A DNA stretch of 64,000 nucleotides from Chromobacterium amazonense (GCF_001855565.1 NZ_MKCR01000027.1:124001-188000), one strand, 5' to 3'. Counted from the first letter of the stretch, positions 25,332 through 32,762 are shown. Notes: a model not told the origin generated them from the sequence alone. A program made the numbers and translations.

Positions 25332-25658
25332 TTAGAGCAGTTGGCCGATGTCGGCGCTGGCGTCGATGACTTGCTGCTGCAGCGGCGCGAGCAGCCCGGC
25401 CAGGCGCTGCGCCGGCAACGGTTGGTCCTCGGCGCAATCCAGCAGCTCGACCAATCCTTGCAGGCCGTCGCCGGTGCGCGCCAGGCGCGACACGCCGGCG
25501 CTGACGGTGTGTTCGATGCCCTGGCACAAGCTGGCCAACTGGCTCAAGGGTTCGCGCAAGGCGGCGTGTTCAGGGGTGTTGGCCAGCAATTGCAGCTGGG
25601 CCAATTGGTGATGAACGGCGGATAGCGCCAGCGGGGCAATCAGCGGCAGGGCATTCAT
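25332..25658 (-). CDS. Satellite leader-operon protein of unknown function
   Basis: A 108-residue mostly helical protein with one LCQGIE motif. It is the first full gene after a coupled 58-codon ORF in the CI-RNA leader operon and precedes the primase. The C-terminal part aligns with the protein at 16245-16661 near the other CI-like RNA, so the family goes with this immunity system. By position it corresponds to the small early genes (such as kil) that P4 expresses ahead of alpha, but similarity to Kil is not visible. The ATG overlaps the upstream stop. Confidence 0.75.
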   Translation of the reverse strand: MNALPLIAPLALSAVHHQLAQLQLLANTPEHAALREPLSQLASLCQGIEHTVSAGVSRLARTGDGLQGLVELLDCAEDQPLPAQRLAGLLAPLQQQVIDASADIGQLL

Positions 25659-25831
25659 GCGATCACCTCCACGGCGAAGCCGGCGACGGTGCGATGAATC
25701 AAGGCGCGTTGACCCTGGGCGACCAGCAAAGCGGCGAGCGCGCGGGCTTGGGCCTCGTTGGGCAGCGTGGAAACGGGACGGGTAGCTTTGGGAAATAGGG
25801 CGCGGAAAGCGCGCAGGGCGATATTGGGCAT
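25655..25831 (-). CDS. 58-residue first ORF of the CI-controlled operon
   Basis: A basic, Ala-rich 58-residue protein. Its ribosome binding site (AGGGAGG) overlaps the seqC site (25841-25848), so pairing of the CI-like RNA would block its translation, and through an ATGA overlap that of the next gene. No family is recognised. The strict order CI RNA, 58-codon ORF, 108-residue ORF, 27-codon ORF, primase, helicase with four overlaps makes one tightly coupled early operon. Confidence 0.65.
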   Translation of the reverse strand: MPNIALRAFRALFPKATRPVSTLPNEAQARALAALLVAQGQRALIHRTVAGFAVEVIA

Positions 25832-25840
25832 GTTGTGCCT

Positions 25841-26031
25841 CCCTACTGAGCGTTAAGCCCGTCCCTCGTCGCCAAACGGGGGAGGCGGGCGCATGGCAGG
25901 GTTGGCGAACCGGCAGTAAGGAACCGGCATACCCGAAGGTATCCCCACCACGGCCCGCCATAGAAAAGGACGCACCAATGGTGTGTGACGGACGTAAAAA
26001 TAGCCGCAAAAGGCGGCTGTCCGCCTTACTG
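25841..26031 (-). promoter_or_regulatory. CI-RNA target sites seqC and seqA of the resident satellite
   Basis: Minus-strand CAGTAAGG at 26024-26031 (seqA) and CAGTAGGG at 25841-25848 (seqC, one G-U wobble) are complementary to CCTTACTG of the RNA between them (25914-25921). TTGGCG loops flank in both target regions and pair with CGCCAA of the RNA. A TTGACA element upstream on the minus strand near 26096-26101 could be part of the early promoter, but no good -10 follows at normal spacing. Confidence 0.75.
25891..25970 (-). ncRNA. CI/C4-type antisense RNA of the resident satellite
   Basis: About 80 nt, nearly identical in backbone to the RNA at 16721-16797 (GATACC stem, CCGG-held loop, CGCCAA segment) but with CCTTACTG in the loop instead of CCTTAGGT. 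The targets on both sides changed to match. This co-variation is strong evidence for pairing. In P4 such an RNA is the immunity factor that keeps the replication genes off in the prophage state. Ends are estimated. Confidence 0.75.
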
Positions 26032-26211
26032 TTCAGGTCGCCAAACCCGGTCGCGCTATTGAACACGACGGGGTAATGGTGCGGGAATCGAGCGGGGCTG
26101 TCAAGCATGTGATTCACATATTGCGTTTGAGCGGTGCATTTCATATGGGTACAATTGCGTGGGATTCGATTTTTGTTTTCTATACAGGCCCTGGCAGGGG
26201 CCTTGTTCTAA

Positions 26212-27373
26212 GGAAGGTCTGAACAACCTGCCACGCAAACAGAAATGCAATTTCTCGCGGGGCTTCGGTTGCATTTCACCCACCAATTCCAGATCGCCCG
26301 CCATGAGGATGACCGGGTGCTTCCGGTCATCCGGCCTTTTAACTCGCCGCCAGCAAGGCCTTTCGCGCCAGCCAGATGTTGGCCAGCCCAAACAGCGTCA
26401 TCAGTTGCGCGGTGTTCTTCTTCAAACCGCGGTAGCGTGTTTTCAGGTAGCCAAACTGCTGCTTGATGACCCGAAACGGATGCTCCACTTTGGCCCGAAT
26501 CTTGGCTTTGACCATTTCGCCCAGCTGGATCTGCCGGTCGTCGGCTGAATCGGTCAGCGCTTTGCGCTGGCCGGGCCTCATCGCAATCCACCAACGCACC
26601 GCTCGCGATTGGTGTTCGGCTCGCTTGTGCACGCCAGCAAAGCCGGCGTCGCCAAACACATCGATTTCCTCGCCGTGCAACAACTGATCGACCATCGTGA
26701 CATCCGCCACATTGGCGGGGGTGCCGGCCACGTGATGCACCAAGCCGGACTGGGCGTCGACGCCGATATGGGCCTTCATGCCGAAGTACCACTGATTGCC
26801 CTTCTTGGTTTGATGCATGTCCGGATCGCGCTCGCCCTGAGCGTTTTTGGTGGAGCTGGGCGCGTGGATCAGGGTGGCATCGACGATGGTGCCTTGCTTC
26901 AACATCAGCCCTTTGTCGCAGAGATGCTGGTGGATGGCGGTAAACAGAGCGTGGGTCAGCTGGTGCTTTTCCAGCAGATGGCGGAAGTTCAGCAGGGTGG
27001 TTTCGTCCGGGACGGCGTCCAGGGAGAGGCCGGCGAACTGGCGCATGGAGGCGATCTCGTACAGGCTTTCTTCCATGGCGGGATCGGACAGGCTGTACCA
27101 GTGCTGCAGGCAGTAGACGCGCAGCATGGCGGACAACGGGTAGGGGCGGCGACCGTTGCCAGGCTTGGGATACACTGGATCGATGACGGCTTCGAGCTGC
27201 GCCCAAGGCATGACCTGATCCATCTCTGTCAGAAAGATTTCGCGGCGGGTGCGCTTCTTCTTAGCGGCGAGTTCGAGATCGGTGAAGGTCATCTGCTGTC
27301 GCATGCTGGCGTCCTGGATCTGACTGAGGGGGAGTCAGTTTACGGGAAGATTGGAGACTTGTTCAGACCTTCC
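26212..27373 (-). mobile_element. IS5-family insertion sequence with CTAA target duplication
   Basis: A complete 1162-bp IS. Terminal inverted repeats begin GGAAGGTCTGAACAA at both ends, and the target is duplicated as CTAA on each side (26208-26211 and 27374-27377), the 4-bp YTAR type of IS5 elements. It split the satellite between the immunity leader and the gene at 27388. The intact ends and duplication point to a recent insertion. Confidence 0.93.
26339..27304 (-). CDS. IS5-family transposase
   Basis: A 321-residue DDE transposase: N-terminal DUF772-like region (PYPLSAMLRVYCLQHWY), first Asp in IVDATLI, second in VFGDAGFAG, Glu in KVEHPFRVIKQQFGY. The protein is full length and uninterrupted, so the IS is probably active. 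It is the only gene in the element. Confidence 0.96.
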   Translation of the reverse strand: MRQQMTFTDLELAAKKKRTRREIFLTEMDQVMPWAQLEAVIDPVYPKPGNGRRPYPLSAMLRVYCLQHWYSLSDPAMEESLYEIASMRQFAGLSLDAVPDETTLLNFRHLLEKHQLTHALFTAIHQHLCDKGLMLKQGTIVDATLIHAPSSTKNAQGERDPDMHQTKKGNQWYFGMKAHIGVDAQSGLVHHVAGTPANVADVTMVDQLLHGEEIDVFGDAGFAGVHKRAEHQSRAVRWWIAMRPGQRKALTDSADDRQIQLGEMVKAKIRAKVEHPFRVIKQQFGYLKTRYRGLKKNTAQLMTLFGLANIWLARKALLAAS

Positions 27374-27387
27374 CTAAAGGCATTGCA

Positions 27388-27924
27388 TTGAAAGTTAATA
27401 AAAAAGACCAGCGTACTTGCCACGATTTCCCTCCGCCAAATGTTTGCAATGTTCTATGTCCGGCATGTGAAAAAGAAATCATGTTTATCCGCACAAGCCG
27501 GGAGGTTTACGCGTATCACAAAGCATATTTTTTGCAATGCAAAGAGTGCGGGCATACAGAAACCAGAATAGAAAAGGTGTTGTGGAGTGTCTCGGATGAG
27601 AATATCCGCGCGGACGAAATTCTCGATCTTTTCACCCCTGGTGAGATATCTAATGATTTGTATGTTCATGCAAGTAATCTCATGCTGATGGATTTGATTA
27701 TTCGATCCAGTATTTCTTCGTGCAAACAGGAAATGAAGCGATTAAAAAGGGAGCTTGAGTCTGTTCATGAAAAATATGAAGCGGTTTTAGATATTGCTTA
27801 TGATAATGACTTGACTGATGATGAAATCAATCGGCAATTGGAAATAGCATCGGAAATTTCACATGCCGGTGTAAGAGGATGGCTTGCCAAGCATCGTGAA
27901 AAATTAAAGGTTGTATCCAAATGA
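27388..27924 (+). CDS. Zinc-ribbon/coiled-coil protein of unknown function
   Basis: A 178-residue protein with an N-terminal four-Cys zinc ribbon (CPAC and CKEC, ~30 residues apart) and a charged helical C-terminus that may form a coiled coil (about 110-150). It starts at TTG with AAAGG seven bases upstream; the IS5-family insertion lies just before that signal and will have cut off the original promoter. Codons are more AT-rich than in the flanking satellite genes, and it points the opposite way, which suggests cargo. No function can be given. It resembles small phage or defence-island proteins only in style. Confidence 0.6.
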   Translation: MKVNKKDQRTCHDFPPPNVCNVLCPACEKEIMFIRTSREVYAYHKAYFLQCKECGHTETRIEKVLWSVSDENIRADEILDLFTPGEISNDLYVHASNLMLMDLIIRSSISSCKQEMKRLKRELESVHEKYEAVLDIAYDNDLTDDEINRQLEIASEISHAGVRGWLAKHREKLKVVSK

Positions 27925-27926
27925 TA

Positions 27927-27956
27927 AAAATGGCCCGCCTTGCAGCGGGCCATTTT
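27927..27956. terminator. Bidirectional terminator between 27388 gene and ogr-like gene
   Basis: AAAATGGCCCGC/GCGGGCCATTTT is a perfect 12-bp stem with a 6-nt loop, placed two bases past one stop and two before the other. Confidence 0.88.
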
Positions 27957-27958
27957 CA

Positions 27959-28246
27959 TTACTCCAAGACGCGGTGTTGAATCCGGCCAGGCGTGATGGT
28001 CAGCGCCTGCGGGGCGGCCGCTTGTGCCGCACTCGGCAGCTTGCGTAGCCGCTCCGGCGGTATCTGCGCGCCGCCCTTGATCGGTTGAGCCACGGTGCGC
28101 GGCTCGCCCTCCATCGTCTTGTACTGGTGGCAGCAGTCGTCATTGCTGCAGTTGTAGTAAATCTCCTTGGTGCTGGCGGTCAGCATGCGGCTGGTACGCA
28201 CCCGCGACATCGCGCCGCATAGCGGGCAGGGAAAGGCCATATCCAT
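27959..28246 (-). CDS. Ogr/Delta-like zinc-finger late activator
   Basis: A 95-residue protein of the phage P2 Ogr / P4 Delta family: CPLCGAMSRVRTSRM at the N-terminus, then YYNCSNDDCCHQY, giving the four zinc-binding cysteines. These proteins bind a dyad ~55 bases upstream of late promoters and recruit RNA polymerase. It is the last gene of the satellite's late operon, like delta in P4, and would let the satellite switch on its own and its helper's late genes. The C-terminal 40 residues are specific to this protein. Confidence 0.85.
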   Translation of the reverse strand: MDMAFPCPLCGAMSRVRTSRMLTASTKEIYYNCSNDDCCHQYKTMEGEPRTVAQPIKGGAQIPPERLRKLPSAAQAAAPQALTITPGRIQHRVLE

Positions 28247-28251
28247 TCTCC

Positions 28252-29241
28252 TCAGTCCACGATTTCCACGTCTTCAATCAGCGCGCAGGCGGCCAGGTTC
28301 TCGATGACGTAGGCGTCGGCGCTGGAGTGGAAGAACAGCACGCTGTTGATGGACGGTTCTTCCTGATAGCGGTAGCGCATGGCGTGTTGGTTGAAGTACA
28401 GCGACAGATTGTCCAGGCGAGTTATCAAGATGCTGTCGCCAGGGAAGAAGGCGGCCGTCGCCGCTTGCAGGCCGCCCAGACGCTGCTTATGGAACACAAG
28501 ATCATCCCACGGCTCGGCCTGGCCGCTGGGCTCGCATACCGCGTCCGGCAGCAGGTCCGCGCCGACCAGCGCCACCAATAGCGGATCATCGCGCCAGGCC
28601 GGCGCAAGCAAGTTATTCACCGCATGGCGCACCAGGCGGTGCAGGCTGCGGAAGCGCTGGCCTTCGCCGACGCGCACGCGCTCTAGGCAGGCTTTGGGCG
28701 CTTGCTCGCGGATCTGTTGCAGCCAGCCGATGTTGACGTCTTGCAATTGCGGGTTTTGCTCGCGGTCAGAGTCCTGGGCGCGCATCAGGCCGCGGAAGCC
28801 AATCATCACCCGGTCCAGCAGAATCCGCCGGTCCAGCGTCTGCCGCGCCCGCGCCTCGAACAAGGCTTGGTCCTGGGTTTCGTTCATCCAGGCGTCCAAG
28901 GTGGCGTAATCAAACGCGGCGTCAAAGTTGGTTTGCTGGCAGACATACTGCGCCGGCCGCCAGGTCTGTTGCGCCGGCTGGCGCGGATGGCGGTTGGTGT
29001 CCACGGTGGCGGCCAGCGTGCCGGCGATGTCGAAGTTTTGCGAGCGGCCTTTGATCTCGGGCACGCCCAGCACATTGATGGCGGACAACAGCCGGCTCTT
29101 GGCTTTCAGCGCCTGAATGCGGGCCTGCGCGGCTTGCGGCTCCGGGGCGGCATGGCAAGTCCCCTGGGCTTGATGGGCGTCCATATGGCTGAAGTAGCGG
29201 CCGATGAAGTGGTCCAGGGCTTGGCGGGTCGTATTTTGCAT
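28252..29241 (-). CDS. P2 gpN-like major capsid protein
   Basis: A 329-residue homologue of the P2 family major capsid protein. Shared landmarks: INVLGVPEIKG (P2 INIVPVSEMKG), GTLAATVDT (GSIASTTDT), YATLDAWMNETQDQ (YKTLDLWARYQDF), NPQLQDVNIGWLQ (NPMLQDVAVGWLQ), a VGADLL segment and LITRLDNLSLYF (LITKLENLSIYY). No portal, terminase, scaffold/protease or tail genes accompany it. The protein is about 30 residues shorter than P2 gpN (357). It may build or co-assemble small satellite capsids, or interfere with the helper's. A gap of 14 bases separates it from the coiled-coil gene. Confidence 0.85.
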   Translation of the reverse strand: MQNTTRQALDHFIGRYFSHMDAHQAQGTCHAAPEPQAAQARIQALKAKSRLLSAINVLGVPEIKGRSQNFDIAGTLAATVDTNRHPRQPAQQTWRPAQYVCQQTNFDAAFDYATLDAWMNETQDQALFEARARQTLDRRILLDRVMIGFRGLMRAQDSDREQNPQLQDVNIGWLQQIREQAPKACLERVRVGEGQRFRSLHRLVRHAVNNLLAPAWRDDPLLVALVGADLLPDAVCEPSGQAEPWDDLVFHKQRLGGLQAATAAFFPGDSILITRLDNLSLYFNQHAMRYRYQEEPSINSVLFFHSSADAYVIENLAACALIEDVEIVD

Positions 29242-29255
29242 GGTGGAGTGCTCGC

Positions 29256-29981
29256 TTAACGGTTGATCAGGGCTTGGTATTTCGCGTCGCGCTCGGCTTG
29301 ATAGCGCATGCGGGTGATGGGGCTCTGGTGCTGGGTGGTGGGCGTCGCCAGCGCCGGCAGCGGCTTATTGAGCAGGGTCAGCAAGTCGTCCGGTTCCGCT
29401 TGCGCGGCGGATTTCAGCGCCTGTTGCAGCTCGCCCGGCTGCAGCGCGGCATAGGTTTGCTCATAATTGCTGTGCAATTCGGCGCGGCCGAACAGCCGCT
29501 CGATGCACGCCTTGGGTGCTTCAGCTAACAGCAGCGCCAGCACCGGCAGCTGTTGCCCCCATTGCGCGATCTGGTCGTCTAGTACCGCATCCCAATACTG
29601 GCGGCGCAGCGCGTGGCGCTCCTGCACCAGGGCTTGGCGCTGCTCGAACAGCGCCTCCTGTTGCTTTTCTGCCAGAATCTTTTCTTCCTCGGCGATCTTC
29701 AGCGTTTCCTCGGCCAATTCCAGATTGGCCATCTCCTTGTTTTTCAGCTCGCGCACTGCCTTGGTGGGAATGCCCAAGGACGTGCGCATCGCCTGGAGGC
29801 AATCCTTGCGCGCCTGCTCGGCTTCGCTGCGCAGCGCCGCGGCGGTCTGCACGCGGCGGGCGGCGTTGTCGGCCAGCGCCTGCCAGGCGTTCAGGTCTTG
29901 CTCGAAAGCGGCCAGGCGTTCCGTCAGGCCGGCGACGGCGAAAGCGACGGTTTCTTGGGTGTTGGGGTTCTGGATATGCAT
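29256..29981 (-). CDS. Coiled-coil protein of the satellite late operon
   Basis: A 241-residue, mostly helical protein with long Ala/Glu/Gln-rich heptad-like stretches (about 20-70 and 85-135) and a C-terminal tail with RMRYQAERDAKYQALINR. By position (right before the capsid gene) and length it is comparable to P4 Sid (244 residues), which forms an external scaffold that makes P2 capsids small, or it could be an internal scaffold for the gpN-like protein. There is no clear sequence match to Sid, Psu or gpO, so the role is inferred. The start is the ATG matching the translation block after the alpA gene. Confidence 0.65.
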   Translation of the reverse strand: MHIQNPNTQETVAFAVAGLTERLAAFEQDLNAWQALADNAARRVQTAAALRSEAEQARKDCLQAMRTSLGIPTKAVRELKNKEMANLELAEETLKIAEEEKILAEKQQEALFEQRQALVQERHALRRQYWDAVLDDQIAQWGQQLPVLALLLAEAPKACIERLFGRAELHSNYEQTYAALQPGELQQALKSAAQAEPDDLLTLLNKPLPALATPTTQHQSPITRMRYQAERDAKYQALINR

Positions 29982-30012
29982 GTTCTGAGTCCGGGTGCGT
30001 TGATTGGGGGGT

Positions 30013-30231
30013 TTAGGCGTGGCGCGCCGCGATGCGATCCACCATCCAGGCGTCGATTTCGGATGACAGCCAGGCCACGCTTTTACCGCCCAGCGGCACC
30101 GGGGCCGGAAAGCTGCCGCGCTTGATGGCGTCGTATACCGACGAGCGAGACAGGCCGCATGTGGAAATGACTTCCGGCAAGCGCAGAAAGCGCAACGGCT
30201 GGGTGGTGAGCGAAGGGGCAATAGCAGTCAT
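30013..30231 (-). CDS. AlpA/Vis-family regulator
   Basis: A 72-residue winged-helix protein of the AlpA family: LRFLRLPEVISTCGLSRSSVYDAIKRGSFPAPVPLGGKSVAWLSSEIDAWM. In P4 the homologue Vis represses the early and late promoters and helps excision. AAGGA stands seven bases before the chosen ATG. It heads the late operon (alpA, coiled-coil, gpN-like, ogr) and lies next to a strong dyad that may be the late promoter's activator site. Confidence 0.9.
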   Translation of the reverse strand: MTAIAPSLTTQPLRFLRLPEVISTCGLSRSSVYDAIKRGSFPAPVPLGGKSVAWLSSEIDAWMVDRIAARHA

Positions 30232-30297
30232 GGGGTTGTCCTTATCGTTTGATCTGAATATCTGTGGATGCAATCGGATACGCCGATCAGCGAATGC

Positions 30298-30359
30298 AGT
30301 ATTTCAGAAATTTCAAATCGAGTTTGGCGGGCTTGTTGTGTGGCATCGCCACACAACAA
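30298..30359 (-). promoter_or_regulatory. Candidate Ogr/Delta-dependent late promoter
   Basis: A perfect 12-bp dyad TTGTTGTGTGGC-atc-GCCACACAACAA (30333-30359) contains TTGT...ACAA, as in P2/P4 late promoters (consensus TTGT-N12-ACAA; here the spacing is 13). If the dyad centre is at -55, AATACT falls at the -10 position and alpA starts ~60 bases downstream. No -35 is present, as expected. The dyad could instead be a repressor operator. Confidence 0.45.
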
Positions 30360-30985
30360 CGAAACTTGAAAAGCCGGAAAAACTCAGTTTTGGCTATTGA
30401 CGACAGGGCAAAAGATGGAAATTGGCGGGGCAATTTCTGAATATCTGGACCGTATCGGACGAATACGGACTGCGCCGGACATACTCGGCGGCTAATTTAA
30501 GCGGGAAGAGAAAGGGAAAGGCGGAATCGTCAGTCAGCGCAAAGCGCGACTGCATGCATAGAGTGCATGAAAGCGCATGAATATTGGCAGGGGAAAAGCA
30601 GCGAGCCAGGCCATACGGTGCGGGCCTGGCGCGGGTTCATGCAGGTGCATGATTAGCGGCACATGAAGCGTGGGGGCGAGGCGGGGCTTCGATGGCGCGC
30701 GCTGGGGGCTGGCGGTAAAAAGAGGCCGTTAATGCCCTGTAGCGCTGCCTAGTGCGGCAAACCTGCGGGACAGCTCATTGTAGGATGGCGTTCAGTGGCG
30801 GGTGTTTATGAGGCAGGCAGGTGGTGAAACTTGAGCGTTAGCCTGAAATGGCAGGAGTCGACCCAAAGTGGACGCTCACAGCAGATGGTGTGACAGACCA
30901 CTTTGACCGAATTGCTGGCGTAGGCAAGTTGGCTTGCAGAGCGTTCCATTCAGGCAGAGAACCCATTGCGTGATTGACCGGAGTT
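30360..30985. other. Non-coding region holding the cos candidate and GCATGA repeats
   Basis: I see no supported gene in ~625 bases. It contains repeated GTGCATGA-type octamers (30563, 30573, 30645, 30659), a GCCAGGCC...GGCCTGGC hairpin near 30605-30630, short direct repeats CGTATCGGAC / CGAATACGGAC near 30452-30470, and the cos-like sequence at 30675. Confidence 0.5.
30675..30693 (+). other. P2/P4-like cos site candidate
   Basis: GGCGAGGCGGGG (30675-30686) is identical to the first 12 of the 19 bases of the P2/P4 cohesive end as I recall it (GGCGAGGCGGGGAAAGCAC). GCGCGCTG follows ~12 bases later, as in P4 (TGCGCGCTG). Four GTGCATGA-type repeats stand just upstream and could be terminase-binding sites. 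A cos site would let the helper's terminase package the satellite. It rests on a short match from memory. Confidence 0.5.
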
Positions 30986-31483
30986 TCAGGGGTGGATAGC
31001 AAACGACGAAAACATCTGCGCATAAAAGACTCGATGCGAGTCATAGTCCTCCTTGGTTGTAACCAACGAAATACTCGCATATATATCCCCGGCACTCTTG
31101 CAAGCAACAATGTAGTAAGTAATGAACTTGTCCCCTGGCCACCGCCCCTCGTACTCACGAATAACTCCGCCATCATTTCCAAGAGAACGTTCCTGCCCGA
31201 CCTGCTTGTAGATCCCCATATCTCCGACGCCCTGGTAACGGGCCCCCGAGAACTCAGACAACTCTGGGCGTCGCTCAATCCGATAAGCCATACCACTAAG
31301 ATGTGGGCCATCATTCGGTGCGCTTGCGGTGAAATTTTCTCCCGTCCCAATCACCCAATCAGTTGGCACCATTACAGAGAAAACACGTGAGGGTCCGAAC
31401 TGTTCCTGCATTTGGATCAATACCTCAGTTGCATTCGCCCTGATGCCGATGACTGAAAGAAGGATAGCGAGTAGTTTACGCAT
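30986..31483 (-). CDS. Exported protein next to the integrase
   Basis: A 165-residue protein with a signal peptide (MRKLLAILLSVIG, cleavage near ANA). The mature part looks like a compact alpha/beta domain with aromatic residues and one Cys. It lies between the integrase and cos, the usual place for satellite cargo. No family is recognised. I took the ATG at the signal peptide; the upstream 33 codons are not protein-like. Confidence 0.6.
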   Translation of the reverse strand: MRKLLAILLSVIGIRANATEVLIQMQEQFGPSRVFSVMVPTDWVIGTGENFTASAPNDGPHLSGMAYRIERRPELSEFSGARYQGVGDMGIYKQVGQERSLGNDGGVIREYEGRWPGDKFITYYIVACKSAGDIYASISLVTTKEDYDSHRVFYAQMFSSFAIHP

Positions 31484-31568
31484 GCTATAAATTTCACAAT
31501 TAGAAAATGGGTTAAAGTCAATTGCAATGACCGCAAATGGCCGGAAGCAGCCGTATTTTTCTGCCTTG

Positions 31569-32762
31569 CTAAGCGAGGCCATTCTCTTGATGCCTACCTA
31601 AGAATTCAGCCCACCACTGCATCATCTTTCTACGCTCTTCCAGATACTCCGCCCGGTGGTAAGCCGCACGAACCTTGTTGCGCTCTGCATGCGCGAGCTG
31701 CTTCTCTATGATATCTGGATCGAAGCCTTCTTCGTTAAGAACTGTCGAGGCCAGGGCGCGGAAGCCGTGTGGGGTTGCTGTACCTTTGTAGCCCATGCGG
31801 CCCATGGCATAGCCCAGCGTGTTCTCGGACATCGGCTTCTTAAGGTCTGTCACCGCAGGGAAGAGCAGCGCGCTTTTGCCGGTGAGCGGGCGTAGTTCTT
31901 TCAGCAGTTCCAGCGCCTGGCGCGATAGCGGTACAAGGTGAGGCTCGCGCATCTTCATGCGCTCGGCTGGGATACGCCATTCGGCGCGCTCTTCATCAAA
32001 TTCTTCCCAGCGTGCGGCGCGCAGTTCGCCAGGGCGGACAAAGGTCAGCATCAGCAGATGCATGGCAATGCGTGTCGGGATGTAGAGTGGTTCGGCCGCC
32101 AGGCGGCGGTAGAACTCGCGCAGCTCGCCGCGTGGCAGCGCTGGGCGGTGTTCCACCTTCTTTGCGCGTATCGCGCCTGTAAGGTCCGTTGCCGGGTTGT
32201 GGACGGCTCGGCCGGTCTGGATGGCATAGCGGATGACGGCGCTGATCCGTTGCAGCACTCGTTGGGCGGTTTCCACAGCGCCGCGTTTTTCTATTTTGCG
32301 GATGGTATCCAAGATCATCGGCGCGGTGAGTTGGGAAACCGGCTGTTTTCCGAGGTCGGGGAAGGCGTCAGCCTTAAGGGAGTCGAGGATTCTGACAGCG
32401 TGGTCATCGGTCCAGCGTGGCAGCTGTTTGTCGTACCACTCGCGGGCGACAATCTCGAAGGAGTTTTCAACGGTGAGCTGTCTCTCGCGCTTCTGCTCTT
32501 TCTTGGCTGCGTTGGGGTCGGTCCCGGCGGCCAGCAGTTTGCGCGCGGCTTCGCGCTTATCGCGCGCGTCTTTCAACGAAGTGGCGGGGTAGACGCCGAA
32601 GGAGAGGGTTTTTTGCTTGCCGTCGAAGCGGTAGGCCATGCGCCAGTACTTCGCCCCGTTGGGCATGACCCAAAGAAAGAGGCTGCCGCCATCTGCCAGC
32701 TTGGCAGGCTTGCCGTCTTCTCTTGGCTTGGCATTGCGGATGGCGGTGTCTGTAAGCGGCAT
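31569..32762 (-). CDS. int: P4-type tyrosine integrase
   Basis: A 397-residue site-specific recombinase. It has the N-terminal DUF4102 arm-binding domain (MPLTDTAIRNAKPREDGKPA, then FGVYPATSLKDAR), a core-binding domain, and a catalytic domain with Arg (VRPGELRAARW), His-x-x-Arg (TPHGFRALAST), His (LAHAERN) and the Tyr nucleophile (AEYLEERR). It starts 180 bases downstream of tRNA-Leu in the same direction, the usual layout for elements integrated in a tRNA 3' end. I chose the MPLTD start, which fits the family. Confidence 0.96.
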   Translation of the reverse strand: MPLTDTAIRNAKPREDGKPAKLADGGSLFLWVMPNGAKYWRMAYRFDGKQKTLSFGVYPATSLKDARDKREAARKLLAAGTDPNAAKKEQKRERQLTVENSFEIVAREWYDKQLPRWTDDHAVRILDSLKADAFPDLGKQPVSQLTAPMILDTIRKIEKRGAVETAQRVLQRISAVIRYAIQTGRAVHNPATDLTGAIRAKKVEHRPALPRGELREFYRRLAAEPLYIPTRIAMHLLMLTFVRPGELRAARWEEFDEERAEWRIPAERMKMREPHLVPLSRQALELLKELRPLTGKSALLFPAVTDLKKPMSENTLGYAMGRMGYKGTATPHGFRALASTVLNEEGFDPDIIEKQLAHAERNKVRAAYHRAEYLEERRKMMQWWAEFLGRHQENGLA

